From the NCBI GenBank assembly GCA_026418015.1, contig JAOACE010000022.1:62001-126000 (forward strand): a DNA stretch of 64,000 nt, read 5' to 3'. Position 1 is the first letter of the stretch; each line of letters opens with the position of its first letter. Below the pieces are notes generated by a model. It saw nothing but the letters and a program-made list of their open reading frames with translations, was not told where the DNA came from and searched no databases. Below are positions 45,901 to 54,052 of this stretch, piece by piece. The DNA is from Leptospiraceae bacterium (GTDB lineage: Bacteria > Spirochaetota > Leptospiria > Leptospirales > Leptonemataceae). Both the position numbers and the translations under genes were made by a program.

Positions 45901-46572
45901 TTCGTTGACTAAATCATCTTTAACAGATTGAATAAAACAAGCATGAGGCTGGGGCCGAACATAGGCAAAATTCGAACGTAACAATTCTTCTGTTATAGGA
46001 TCCACATAATAATGTCCTTGACTTCTTCCTTCTATTCCATAAGCCCAATACAAACCGGTATTAAACCACTGAGGAGAATTAGGAGCACCGATCTGATTCG
46101 CCAAAATAAATAGCATTTCCTCAAAATATGCTAATGCATCTTCTTCCGAAGAAAAATAGTTATATTTCCAACCCCAGTAGGTCCAAGTACCTGCCAACCG
46201 AATAAATACCTGTTTTGCAGAATATTCCCCACCAAAACGCTTATCTTCTGGGATACTTTTGAGCTTTTCTTCGTCGATCACCCTTCTCTGTAACCATTCT
46301 GGAACATTTTCTTCTCTGTAAGGTTTGGTAAACAAGGGAACACCAGCTTTTCTAAAATACTTTTGTGCTAAAATATCCACTGCTACCTGAGACCAATGTT
46401 TAGGAACTTCTACATTTTCCATTAAGAAGACCACACTTCCATCTGGATTGATGATTTTAGAAGTCCTTTTATCCCATTCGATTAAATCCCAAACTCTACT
46501 TTCCCAAGGTTTTTCCCAATCAATTTGAAAATCTTTTTGTAAATGCTTTGTGTAAAAACGATTGATCTTCAT
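42970..46572 (-). CDS. nrdJ: class II (adenosylcobalamin-dependent) ribonucleotide reductase
   Basis: NrdJ reduces ribonucleotides to deoxyribonucleotides with a B12 radical. The start is ATG 46572 with AGGAG 7 bases upstream; the longer TTG start at 46596 is inside the leader. The 1200-aa product has the substrate-specificity/active-site region [20 protein letters not shown], the glycyl/barrel segment [36 protein letters not shown] and a C-terminal zinc-like ribbon CPECG then [14 protein letters not shown] carrying the redox Cys. The length agrees with long B12-dependent reductases. Terminator-like hairpin follows. No cobalamin riboswitch seen upstream. Confidence 0.96.
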   Translation of the reverse strand: MKINRFYTKHLQKDFQIDWEKPWESRVWDLIEWDKRTSKIINPDGSVVFLMENVEVPKHWSQVAVDILAQKYFRKAGVPLFTKPYREENVPEWLQRRVIDEEKLKSIPEDKRFGGEYSAKQVFIRLAGTWTYWGWKYNYFSSEEDALAYFEEMLFILANQIGAPNSPQWFNTGLYWAYGIEGRSQGHYYVDPITEELLRSNFAYVRPQPHACFIQSVKDDLVNEGGIMDLWVKEARLFKYGSGTGTNFSSIRGEGEPLSGGGKSSGLMSFLKIGDRAAGAIKSGGTTRRAAKMVCLDIDHPDIEEFINWKVEEEYKVLDLVVGSKLVKEHANAILKAIHDEPNEEIKFDYNKNLALKKAVYNAQKVYIPDTFIVRLIELAKQGVKSIELEEFTTDWQSEAYQTVSGQNSNNSVRITNEFMQAVFQGKEWHLYWRTELEKAKEQNRKPKPCKIIPARELWDKIAYAAWACADPGLQFHTTINEWHTCPEDGEIRASNPCSEYMFLDDTACNLASINLIKFLNHKTNEFDDIAFRHVSRLWTITLEISVTMAQFPSKEIAKLSYEFRTLGLGYANLGALLMQMGIPYDSEKGRAVAGAITAIMHLNAAATSAEMAKELGPFKGYERNKKHMLRVMRNHRRAVYNAPPEEYEELTITPLGINAEYCPENLLKAAQEEADRALQLGEQYGYRNAQFTAIAPTGTIGLVMDCDTTGIEPDFALVKYKKLEGGGYFKIINQSVPYALRVLGYSEQEIDDIVKYAIGYGSLKNAPYINHYTLRQKGFDDATLEKIESLMPTAFDIRFVFNRFTLGDEFIEKITQKKVNELPADFDLLKYLGFTEEEIRKANDYVTGTGTVEFAPHLKEKHYPVFDCANRCGRYGKRFLSWKAHVLMMAAAQPFISGAISKTINLPSNATIEDVKQAYEFSWRVMTKAIALYRDGSKLSQPLNIALEEDQFIKELEAAEHTVEKVEKVAERMERVISKRQRLPTRRAGYTQKAIVGGHKIYLRTGEYEDGRLGEIFLDMHKEGAAFRSLMNCFAIAVSLGLQYGVPLEEFVDAFVFTKFEPNGIVQGNPHIKMATSIIDYIFRELAITYLGRYDLAQVDPESISPDAVQKHHLSIKTEEHQTVERDLPSWIVPKKQNHPIKQQTLEKPNELETKSTLMTIAKMQGYEGDPCPECGQFTMVRNGTCLKCVSCGATTGCS

Positions 46573-46607
46573 GAATTTGCTCCTAATTCCATACAACTTT
46601 TTCTAAA

Positions 46608-46624
46608 TGTTTGTTAAGCAAACA
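46608..46624. promoter_or_regulatory. inverted repeat upstream of nrdJ
   Basis: TGTTTG-TTAAG-CAAACA, a 6-bp inverted repeat with 5-bp centre, lies 35 bases upstream of the nrdJ start in its leader or promoter. It does not match the NrdR box I know. Candidate operator only. Confidence 0.3.
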
Positions 46625-46787
46625 AAATAATAGTACTTAATGCAAATGTACTAAAATTTTGTTAATATGTAAACTCTTTTTTTACATCATGATGAAAAAT
46701 ATTTCAAAAGTAATATCGGTTAATCCCTTCAATCATCCAAAACAAAAATCCAAGGATTCGTAATTTTTTCATTCCCAGCAAATAGAT

Positions 46788-46814
46788 TTGACATTTTTTC
46801 GTATTAAATAAAAT
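46788..46814 (+). promoter_or_regulatory. promoter of the ceramidase-like gene
   Basis: TTGACA (46788-46793), a 15-bp spacer and TAAAAT (46809-46814). The ATG at 46829 is 14 bases downstream, leaving a very short leader and no Shine-Dalgarno. Confidence 0.5.
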
Positions 46815-46828
46815 GATTAAATCTTTTT

Positions 46829-47614
46829 ATGCATATCAACAGATTGATCATAGTTCAATGGACATCGTTTGTTTTTCTTGCAATCTATGTTTTATTGAAT
46901 TTCTACCTAATTTCTTACGATACACATGAATTTTACCAATGGTTCGGAAAAGCGATTTGTCTTCCTGATAACTGTTTTTGCGAAAAGATTCATATCAATC
47001 AGATAGCACAACCTATCAACAGTTTTACAAATATATTTTATGTATATGTGGGAATCATCATTCTTTTTCGATTAAAAAAATGGGATTTATTTACAATTAT
47101 ATATGCTTATATCGTAATCCTTCTAGGTTTAGGTAGTTTTTTTTATCATGCTACGATGACCTTTTTCGGCATGTGGCTTGATGTATTTTCTATGTATATG
47201 TACATTCTTTTTCTGATTTTTTATTTAATCTATTATGCGGATATTTTAGATCAAAAAAAAGGAATTTTATTCTATATGATTTTGCTTTTTGTTTCGGGAA
47301 TATTTTTGTATCAGTCTCCTTTATTTAGAAGAATTTTATTTGGTTTTTATGTGATTCTAACTCTCTTTGTTTTTTATAGAATCAAAAATAAAATTTTTAT
47401 CAATCCGAAAAATTTTTACATAGCTTTGGCAATTTTTATTATCTCTTATGCGATCTGGCTTTTGGATTATTATCGTATCCTTTGCAACCCAGAAAGCTGG
47501 ATTCAAGAGCATGGTATCTGGCATACTCTGGATAGCTTGGTAATTTATTATTTATATTTGTTTTTTTGGGAATTACGTATTTCTAAAAACTCAAATTCGA
47601 AAGAATTGACATAA
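46829..47614 (+). CDS. alkaline-ceramidase-like membrane protein (CREST superfamily)
   Basis: A 261-aa protein with about seven transmembrane helices. It has the CREST signature: FCEKI early, then SFFYHATM (S103, H107), WLDVFSM (D118) and the late HGIWH (H228, H232), the residues that hold zinc in alkaline ceramidases. The first half also contains QPINSFTNIFYVYVG, where ceramidases have the AEFxNTxSN segment. Amide hydrolysis of a sphingolipid or other lipid is inferred from these motifs; the substrate in a bacterium is unknown. It is a single-gene unit with its own promoter. Confidence 0.78.
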   Translation: MHINRLIIVQWTSFVFLAIYVLLNFYLISYDTHEFYQWFGKAICLPDNCFCEKIHINQIAQPINSFTNIFYVYVGIIILFRLKKWDLFTIIYAYIVILLGLGSFFYHATMTFFGMWLDVFSMYMYILFLIFYLIYYADILDQKKGILFYMILLFVSGIFLYQSPLFRRILFGFYVILTLFVFYRIKNKIFINPKNFYIALAIFIISYAIWLLDYYRILCNPESWIQEHGIWHTLDSLVIYYLYLFFWELRISKNSNSKELT

Positions 47615-47692
47615 AAAAGATTCTCTAAAACTTGTTTAAAAATAGAAATTTGTTAAGTTTTTTTATATAATTTTTAAAATAAGAGGAAAAAT

Positions 47693-50467
47693 ATGTCAAA
47701 TATCGTCACTACAAAAAAACCGATACGATACATAAACGAAAAAAGTGAATGGATAAGAAGCTTTGCTTGCAATCATATCAGTATTTTGATTGTATGTAGG
47801 GGACCTATCCGAAAAGAAGCAATGGATGTTTTCGAGACCTTAGGTATAAGATATGGTATACTTCTTTCGGAAAAAGATTCTGTCACTTACCCACAAACAT
47901 TAGCTCCAGAAATTCGACAAATTAACGATCCCGAACGAATCCATCGTATTCCCGATTATACAGGAGTAACCCAAGAAGAAAGAAATCAAAGGATTCAAGA
48001 TATCATCAACATCTGCAAAAAATATCAATATACCCACGTTTTTGCAGGTTATGGGTTTATGGCAGAAGATGCCCATTTTGTTATGTCCTTAGAGAATGCA
48101 GGAATTGGTTTTGTTGGACCAGAATCCAATGTTCACCTTAAAGCTGGATCCAAAGACAATGCGAAGAAAATTGCAAGAAGTATTGATGTTTCTGTTACAC
48201 CGGGAATCGATAATATTACTTCTTTAACATTGATAGATAAAGTTGGTGGAAGAGAAGGATTATTGAATTTAATAAAAACACATAATTTCGAAATCCAAAA
48301 CATAGAAAAACTTAACGACGAAGAATTAGCAGAAGAAATATTAAACGAAAGTTACAAAAAAAGTATACCATTATTAACATTAGAAGACTTACAAAAAAAA
48401 GCAAAAGAAGAAATCGCCAAGCTATTAGAAAAAAATCCTGGTAAAAGATTTCGTCTAAAACACGTAGGTGGTGGTGGAGGAAAAGGTCAAAGAATTGTTA
48501 CATCCGCAGAACAAGTACCGGATGCTGTATTGGAAGTTTTATCAGAATCCAAAGCACTAGGTCCGAGCGATAACAAGAATTTTCTTATAGAATTGAACAT
48601 AGAAAATACACGACATAACGAGATTCAATTGTTAGGAAATGGGGAATGGGCCATAGCACTCGGTGGTAGAGATTGTAGTATTCAGATGTATGAACAAAAA
48701 CTCATAGAACTTTCTATTACAGATGAATTATATCAACTAGAAATACAAAGACTTAGAAGCGAAAATAAGTTAGAATGGGCGAAAAGATTAGAAAAAGATC
48801 GAGAATTTTTAAGACAAATGGAAGAACAAGCTGAACGTTTTGCTGTAGCTGTTGGGTTAAATTCAGCCTCTACGTTCGAATGTATTGTTTCTGATGATGG
48901 TTTTTATTTTATGGAAATGAATACGCGTATTCAAGTAGAGCATCGCGTTACAGAGATGGTTTATGGACTACGTTTTAGGAATCCCCAAAATCCCCAAGAA
49001 TATTTTGATGTGGAATCTCTTGTAGAAGCAATGGTTTTATGTGCTGTTCATGGTAAAAGGCTACCAAAACCAGAACGCTTTTTAAGAAATATTGCTGGTG
49101 GCGAGATTCGTTTAAATGCGATGAACCAAGCCCTACAACCTCATGCTGGTGGTATCATAGAATCCTGGTCTGAACCAGTAGAATACGAATTAAGAGATGA
49201 TCAAGGTATAGGTATAAAAAACCCTGATACAAATGCATTTATTCATTATCATTTGGCTGGAGCTTATGATTCCAACATCGCGTTGATAGTCTCTTGGGGA
49301 AATTCGCGCACACAAAACCTAGAACGATTAGGTGATATTTTAAGAAGAATGGAAATTCGCGGAACGGAACTTTCTACGAATAGAGAATTTCATATGGGGA
49401 TGATGTATTTCTTGTTAGGATTAGATCCTATGGCTCGCCCCGATACAAAAGTAACTCTTCCTTATTTGGCATTGGTAGGCAATCTTGCATATTATAGTAA
49501 TCAAATCGATATCGATTATGCTTGGGAAAAAATGTATAAATTCTACTTGGATTTTTATGGAAATAGTATTCGAAATGTTTTAGATTATAAACTAACTTTG
49601 ATTACAAGACCCATCAAAATGCTTTTGCAAGAACCACATTTATTTGCTGGTTGGCTAAGATACAATTATCATAAAACTTTTGAGCTTCAAGAGAATCAAA
49701 TCTATTGGATTAAAAATCCCGTTGAAGTTCTTAACGATTTATACACCTATTTGCATTTAGAAGAACGCGATGCACCTGCTCTATTTAAAATTTGGTCACA
49801 TGATCATGAATTACTCCAAAACGCACGAGAATTCTACCAAGAGTTGTATCAAAGATATCCCAATTTACCCAAAAGATTTTATGAATTACATAACTATTTA
49901 ATAGAAAATTTTAGAGCCGAAGCAGAAAAACAAGAAATTCTCTCGAGCCATTTAGGATTTATCATTGGATTAGAACTTTTAGAAATCTTGATTGAATTAG
50001 GTAAAAGAAGCAAAATCTTTGATGTTTATTTAGATCAGGAAATGCACATAATTTTCCCAGAAGAATTCTACCAACCACAAAAGCAAAAAGAATTTAGCAA
50101 GAATTTAGCACCACCTCCTGTTGCATCATCAGATACAATTGTTGCACCGATGGGTGGAATGATCTATTTTAGAGAAACTCCCACAAGTCCACCTTACAAA
50201 AACGAAGGAGATCATTTTAATGCTGGAGAACCATTATTCATCATCGAAGTTATGAAGATGTTCAACAAAATACCAGCAGAATTTTCTGGAACAATTTTAG
50301 AAAAATTGGTAAAACAAGATGGCGTAGTGGTAAGGAAAGGACAACCGATATTTAGAGTAAAACCAGACGAAGAAATCCAAGTTTTAACACCAGATCAAAT
50401 AGAGAAGCAAAAGAAAAATTTTACAGACGAGATAATAAAAACAATTTATCAAAATATCAATGGATAA
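47693..50467 (+). CDS. biotin carboxylase with fused biotin carboxyl carrier domain
   Basis: A 924-aa multidomain protein. The N-terminal biotin carboxylase part has ILIVCRGPIRKEAMDVFETL, HVFAGYGFMAEDAHF, the glycine-rich ATP loop VGGGGGKGQRIV, and FMEMNTRIQVEHRVTEM. A 60-residue insert (about 190-255) precedes the Gly loop. A 300-residue linker domain (about 520-810) is unassigned. The C-terminus is a biotinyl domain with biotinylation Lys K855 in EVMKMFN. It would carboxylate biotin for an acyl-CoA carboxylase; no carboxyltransferase gene is adjacent. AGAGG precedes the ATG. Its stop overlaps the BFD gene by 8 bp. Confidence 0.88.
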   Translation: MSNIVTTKKPIRYINEKSEWIRSFACNHISILIVCRGPIRKEAMDVFETLGIRYGILLSEKDSVTYPQTLAPEIRQINDPERIHRIPDYTGVTQEERNQRIQDIINICKKYQYTHVFAGYGFMAEDAHFVMSLENAGIGFVGPESNVHLKAGSKDNAKKIARSIDVSVTPGIDNITSLTLIDKVGGREGLLNLIKTHNFEIQNIEKLNDEELAEEILNESYKKSIPLLTLEDLQKKAKEEIAKLLEKNPGKRFRLKHVGGGGGKGQRIVTSAEQVPDAVLEVLSESKALGPSDNKNFLIELNIENTRHNEIQLLGNGEWAIALGGRDCSIQMYEQKLIELSITDELYQLEIQRLRSENKLEWAKRLEKDREFLRQMEEQAERFAVAVGLNSASTFECIVSDDGFYFMEMNTRIQVEHRVTEMVYGLRFRNPQNPQEYFDVESLVEAMVLCAVHGKRLPKPERFLRNIAGGEIRLNAMNQALQPHAGGIIESWSEPVEYELRDDQGIGIKNPDTNAFIHYHLAGAYDSNIALIVSWGNSRTQNLERLGDILRRMEIRGTELSTNREFHMGMMYFLLGLDPMARPDTKVTLPYLALVGNLAYYSNQIDIDYAWEKMYKFYLDFYGNSIRNVLDYKLTLITRPIKMLLQEPHLFAGWLRYNYHKTFELQENQIYWIKNPVEVLNDLYTYLHLEERDAPALFKIWSHDHELLQNAREFYQELYQRYPNLPKRFYELHNYLIENFRAEAEKQEILSSHLGFIIGLELLEILIELGKRSKIFDVYLDQEMHIIFPEEFYQPQKQKEFSKNLAPPPVASSDTIVAPMGGMIYFRETPTSPPYKNEGDHFNAGEPLFIIEVMKMFNKIPAEFSGTILEKLVKQDGVVVRKGQPIFRVKPDEEIQVLTPDQIEKQKKNFTDEIIKTIYQNING

Positions 50468-50675
50468 GGTTTGCTTTTGCACAAATATTACAAAATCGAA
50501 GATAAAAGAAATGGTTCATGCGAAAAACATGAGCTGGAAAAAATTTATCCAAGAAACAGGTGCAAGCACATACTGCGGCGCCTGTTATTTGGATCTGAAA
50601 AATCATTTTTTTTATTATAAATATCAAAAAAAAATTTCTCAATCGAAAAATCTATTATTATTTAAAGATATATGA
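50460..50675 (+). CDS. BFD-like [2Fe-2S] ferredoxin-type small protein
   Basis: A 71-aa protein with the bacterioferritin-associated-ferredoxin pattern C5-x-C7-x31-C39-x2-C42 (VCFCTNITKSKIKEMVHAKN; STYCGACY), which holds a [2Fe-2S] cluster. The tail after residue 50 is Lys-rich. It starts inside the last codons of the biotin carboxylase gene (8-bp overlap) and its stop codon forms ATGA with the deacetylase gene start, so all three are translated as a coupled operon. The redox partner is unknown. Confidence 0.8.
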   Translation: MDKVCFCTNITKSKIKEMVHAKNMSWKKFIQETGASTYCGACYLDLKNHFFYYKYQKKISQSKNLLLFKDI

Positions 50676-51604
50676 AAACTGCAATATTTATCGACGATTT
50701 ATTTTTAAAACATGATACGGGAAGTTATCATCCCGAAACTCCCGAACGACTAAAAGCAATTCAAGAATACTTCGAGAAAAAGAATTTGTTGAATCAGTTT
50801 GTTTTACTTCCCAAACGTTTCGCAAAAAAAAGTGAGATTGAGTTAGTACACAACGGTCCATACATTGATTTTGTAGAACAATTATGTAAAAAAGGTAGTG
50901 GGTATTTAGATGGAGACACACCAGTAAGCAAAGATTCTTGCGAAGCAGCAAAACTAGCAGCTGGTTGTGGTTTAGAAGCTATTGATCAAATTCTTGAACA
51001 AAAGATCGAAAGAGCAATTTTATTAGTAAGACCTCCTGGTCATCATTCTCTTAAAGGAAGGGGAATGGGGTTTTGTTTGTTCAACAACATAGCCATTGCA
51101 GCACGATATGCATTACAAAAGGGTTTCAAAAAAATTGCTATTGTAGATTGGGATGTTCACCATGGAAATGGAACCCAAGATGAATTCTACAGAGAAAAAG
51201 AAGTATTATTTATTAGTATACATCAGTTTCCTTTTTATCCTGGAACCGGCGCTATTGATGAAATAGGCGAAGGCGAAGGTCTAGGCTATACACTGAATGT
51301 ACCAATGCCCAGAGGAAGCACCGATGCAGATTACAAAAAAGCCTTCGAAAATCGAATTCTTCCTAAATTGATTGAATACGAACCAGAGCTGATTTTGATC
51401 AGTGCTGGTTTCGATGCACACAAATTGGATCCATTAGGTGGACAAGAGCTAACTACAGGTATGTTTGAATGGATGACAGAAAAGCTTTTAAATCTATCAA
51501 AAGATTGTTCTAAAGGAAGAATGATTTCCTTTTTAGAAGGAGGTTATTCTCTTCCTGCATTAGCAGAATCTGTTGCAGTTCACAGTGAAGTAATGTTAGA
51601 TTAA
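50672..51604 (+). CDS. histone-deacetylase-family amidohydrolase
   Basis: The 310-aa protein contains the class I/II HDAC fold with its catalytic motifs: LVRPPGHHSLKGRGMGFCLF, the zinc ligand/charge-relay segment VDWDVHHGNGTQD, then SIHQFPFYPGTG, a late ISAGFDAHKLDPLGG and EGGYSLPAL (transition-state Tyr). Bacterial members (AcuC, acetylpolyamine amidohydrolase, AphA-type) remove acetyl groups from Lys or polyamines. Coupling with a BFD protein and biotin carboxylase hints at acyl-CoA metabolism control, but the substrate is not known. Confidence 0.9.
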   Translation: MKTAIFIDDLFLKHDTGSYHPETPERLKAIQEYFEKKNLLNQFVLLPKRFAKKSEIELVHNGPYIDFVEQLCKKGSGYLDGDTPVSKDSCEAAKLAAGCGLEAIDQILEQKIERAILLVRPPGHHSLKGRGMGFCLFNNIAIAARYALQKGFKKIAIVDWDVHHGNGTQDEFYREKEVLFISIHQFPFYPGTGAIDEIGEGEGLGYTLNVPMPRGSTDADYKKAFENRILPKLIEYEPELILISAGFDAHKLDPLGGQELTTGMFEWMTEKLLNLSKDCSKGRMISFLEGGYSLPALAESVAVHSEVMLD

Positions 51605-51733
51605 AAAGCTAAAAACATCTTAAATTAAGAAAATTTTTTTAGTAATATAATAGCATATAAAATAAGAAATTGGTTGATATTTATAAAAAAATATTATAAA
51701 TAATATAAAGTATGGTTTAAACTTATACCAAAA

Positions 51734-52243
51734 TTAAGCTGCCGGACACGAAAATTCACTATAAACTTCTAAATTTGCATGACTTATTCTGTTATAGGAC
51801 GAATAATTATTCCCAAGCTGAATGAATGATTGTGTTGACTCATCCTCAAAGTTAAGAGTTGGTCTTACAAATATGGGATCGATAGAAATATTTTCTTGCT
51901 GCATCTCCCAGTCCAGCATGATGCGAATCATAAAACTCATTGAATACCCTAACAAAAACCTAAGCTCATACAACTTCCCCCAATACGTAGGTTGGATTTG
52001 AATTTTTCTTATAACATAGTTTTTTGTACGTGGTTGATACGTTGCTGTTAACGTTTTTTTATTTGGTGTAAGACTGATCTTATAAAGATAAACTAAATAA
52101 CGCTTTAACAAATAATCTATCGTTAAAGATAGATTGCCGTTAAATTGCGTTTCTGTTATATAAATCAAATACTGGTAGTGAAACGCCGTAAGATTCACCG
52201 ATGTAATACATTTTTCACAAGTAAAAAAATGTTGTATCTTCAT
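51734..52243 (-). CDS. DUF1564-like small protein, copy B
   Basis: A 169-aa protein of the same length as copy A. It shares the ATYQPRTKNY block, a helical core WGKLYELRFLLGYSMSF and LDWEMQQE. Identity is partial and spread along the whole length, so these are old paralogues rather than a recent duplication. The N-terminus has two Cys (CEKC) missing from copy A. Flanks are AT-rich and gene-free on both sides (51605-51733 and 52244-52409). Function unknown; a nucleic-acid-binding role is inferred. Confidence 0.6.
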   Translation of the reverse strand: MKIQHFFTCEKCITSVNLTAFHYQYLIYITETQFNGNLSLTIDYLLKRYLVYLYKISLTPNKKTLTATYQPRTKNYVIRKIQIQPTYWGKLYELRFLLGYSMSFMIRIMLDWEMQQENISIDPIFVRPTLNFEDESTQSFIQLGNNYSSYNRISHANLEVYSEFSCPAA

Positions 52244-52409
52244 ATTAATTCAATATGCTTTTTGTAAAATTTCTAACAAAAAAATTCGATCAAATCCAAA
52301 AAAATTTAAAATTCCTACTTGTTTGTGATTCCTTCCAAAATCATCTTTATAAAAGATTCACTTGCAGAAAAAATCTTATTTTGAATTTTGGTTATGTAAA
52401 AGGCTTCTT

Positions 52410-53354
52410 ATGATCAGCACAAAATTACAAACATTTTATTACTTATTAGGCAAAATTTTATTTCGCTATAGAAGATATAAATTACACAAAAGAATCATCA
52501 AACAAGGCTATTATTTACATAAAGCATATTTCGAAGGCATAACCACTTATTATTATACAAATTTTAAAGAAAATCCAGATTCTTCTAAAAAACATCTTGT
52601 ACTTCTACATGGTTTTTTAGATAGTTCGCATACTTTTAGAAAGATATTATCATACATAAAAAATGACTACAATGTTTATATTTTGGATTTACCAGGGCAC
52701 GGAAAAACCCAAGTTCCCTATATTCGCGAACTTTGGCAAATGTCTTCTCTTGTTAGAGGATTATATCGATTCATTCGTGAATATTTAAACCTATCTTTTC
52801 CTATTTTTTTAACCCATAGTATGGGAGGTTTGATTGTTTTTCATATGTTAAGATATGCCCAAAGAAGAAAAGAATATCCCAAACACTTTAATTGCATACT
52901 TTTTGCTATTGCACCCGGTATGTTTCGTTTCGAAAAAAAATTACGCGAAAAAAACATGAAGTTATTTTTCCCTTCTACCATAGAAGATATTGATAATCTT
53001 TTACAGCATCTATTCCCACAACAAATGCCTCAGATTCCATTATTTATCAAATATTATCTATTAAAAGAATGGAACCACACAGGAATGAAGTATTTAGTTC
53101 TCAACACGTTAGAAAACGAAGAAGAAGTCTTTTTTACAGAAGATAAGTTAATACATTCCCCCCATCCAAAAAGAACCTATTTTATCTGGGGCGAAAAAGA
53201 TCACATCGTTCCATTAAAGTATGGTCAAAAATTAACCAAATTAATCAAAAATTCTGAACTTATTATAATCCCCAATACGGGACATACTCCCCATTCCGAA
53301 AGACCCGAAGAATTTTATCTATCGATAAAAAACGATTTAAAAAAATTTTTATAG
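52410..53354 (+). CDS. alpha/beta hydrolase
   Basis: Start chosen at ATG 52410; a TTG at 52362 in frame would add an unconvincing basic stretch. The 314-aa protein has the fold's oxyanion motif LLHGFLDSSHTFRK, the DLPGHGKT strand, nucleophile Ser in LTHSMGGL (GxSxG-like, HSMGG), catalytic Asp in IWGEKDHIVP and His in NTGHTPHSERP, in the usual order. Length and motifs fit lipases or esterases of the alpha/beta hydrolase 1 group. Substrate unknown. Single gene. Confidence 0.85.
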   Translation: MISTKLQTFYYLLGKILFRYRRYKLHKRIIKQGYYLHKAYFEGITTYYYTNFKENPDSSKKHLVLLHGFLDSSHTFRKILSYIKNDYNVYILDLPGHGKTQVPYIRELWQMSSLVRGLYRFIREYLNLSFPIFLTHSMGGLIVFHMLRYAQRRKEYPKHFNCILFAIAPGMFRFEKKLREKNMKLFFPSTIEDIDNLLQHLFPQQMPQIPLFIKYYLLKEWNHTGMKYLVLNTLENEEEVFFTEDKLIHSPHPKRTYFIWGEKDHIVPLKYGQKLTKLIKNSELIIIPNTGHTPHSERPEEFYLSIKNDLKKFL

Positions 53355-53461
53355 TTTTATCATAATTATTTTCATACAAAGTTTACAAAAAATTTATTTT
53401 ATACAATATTTTTTAAAAAACAAAAAACATAAAAAAAATAGTTATTTTTCATATTAAATTA

Positions 53462-53489
53462 TTGACAAAATTGATATTTTAAATATACT
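53462..53489 (+). promoter_or_regulatory. strong leaderless promoter of the H-NOX gene
   Basis: TTGACA (53462-53467), a 16-bp spacer and TATACT (53484-53489): a near-consensus promoter. The ATG at 53497 is 7 bases downstream, where transcription should begin, and there is no Shine-Dalgarno, so the mRNA is predicted to be leaderless. Confidence 0.7.
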
Positions 53490-53496
53490 GAGAAAT

Positions 53497-54021
53497 ATGA
53501 AGGGAACATTTTTAATAGCTTTTTTTGAAACTTTAAAACAAAAGGTAGGACAAGAAAAATTTCAAGAAATATTAAATCATGCAGGTTATAAAGAAGAACC
53601 CATTATTTTTGCTATAAGCGATGTCGACGATGAAATATTTTTTAAAATCTTACATTCTACCAGCAAAGTATTAGATATTCCTTTACACCAAATTACCGAA
53701 GCTTTTTCGGATTATTGGATTCATGAATATACACAAAAAGTTTACAAAAAGGTCTATCAATTATACGATTCTTTAAAAGATTTCTTATTAGACCTAAACT
53801 GGGTCCACGAAATGACTACAAAAAATCTACTACATCCAACACCTCCCAAGTTCGAATATCAATGGGAAAACGATCATACCCTTTTAATTACTTATAAATC
53901 CAAACGAAATCTCATCGATATGGTGATGAGTCATATAAAAGCTGCTGCCAAACATTATAACGAAAAAATCAACCTACAAAAAATTCAAGATAACGTGATC
54001 CGTGTGGAATTTTTAAAATAA
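53497..54021 (+). CDS. H-NOX heme nitric-oxide-sensing protein
   Basis: A 174-aa stand-alone H-NOX. The proximal heme ligand is H104 (in NWVHEMTTKN) and the heme-propionate motif YxSxR is intact (YKSKR, Y133/S135/R137). Relative to the oxygen-binding Thermoanaerobacter H-NOX, whose distal Tyr lies five residues after this Arg, residue 142 here is Met, so it should favour NO over oxygen; this alignment is from memory. H-NOX normally sits beside a kinase or cyclase it controls. No such gene adjoins this one. A pseudogene follows and a copper-oxidase operon lies 1 kb downstream. Confidence 0.88.
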   Translation: MKGTFLIAFFETLKQKVGQEKFQEILNHAGYKEEPIIFAISDVDDEIFFKILHSTSKVLDIPLHQITEAFSDYWIHEYTQKVYKKVYQLYDSLKDFLLDLNWVHEMTTKNLLHPTPPKFEYQWENDHTLLITYKSKRNLIDMVMSHIKAAAKHYNEKINLQKIQDNVIRVEFLK

Positions 54022-54052
54022 TTTGTTTTTAATTTTTGAATTCATACCCCAA

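Noticed and set aside
50457-50642. Minus-strand 61-aa frame over the BFD gene
   Set aside because: It is antisense to the clearly recognisable BFD ferredoxin with its four Cys and has no independent support.
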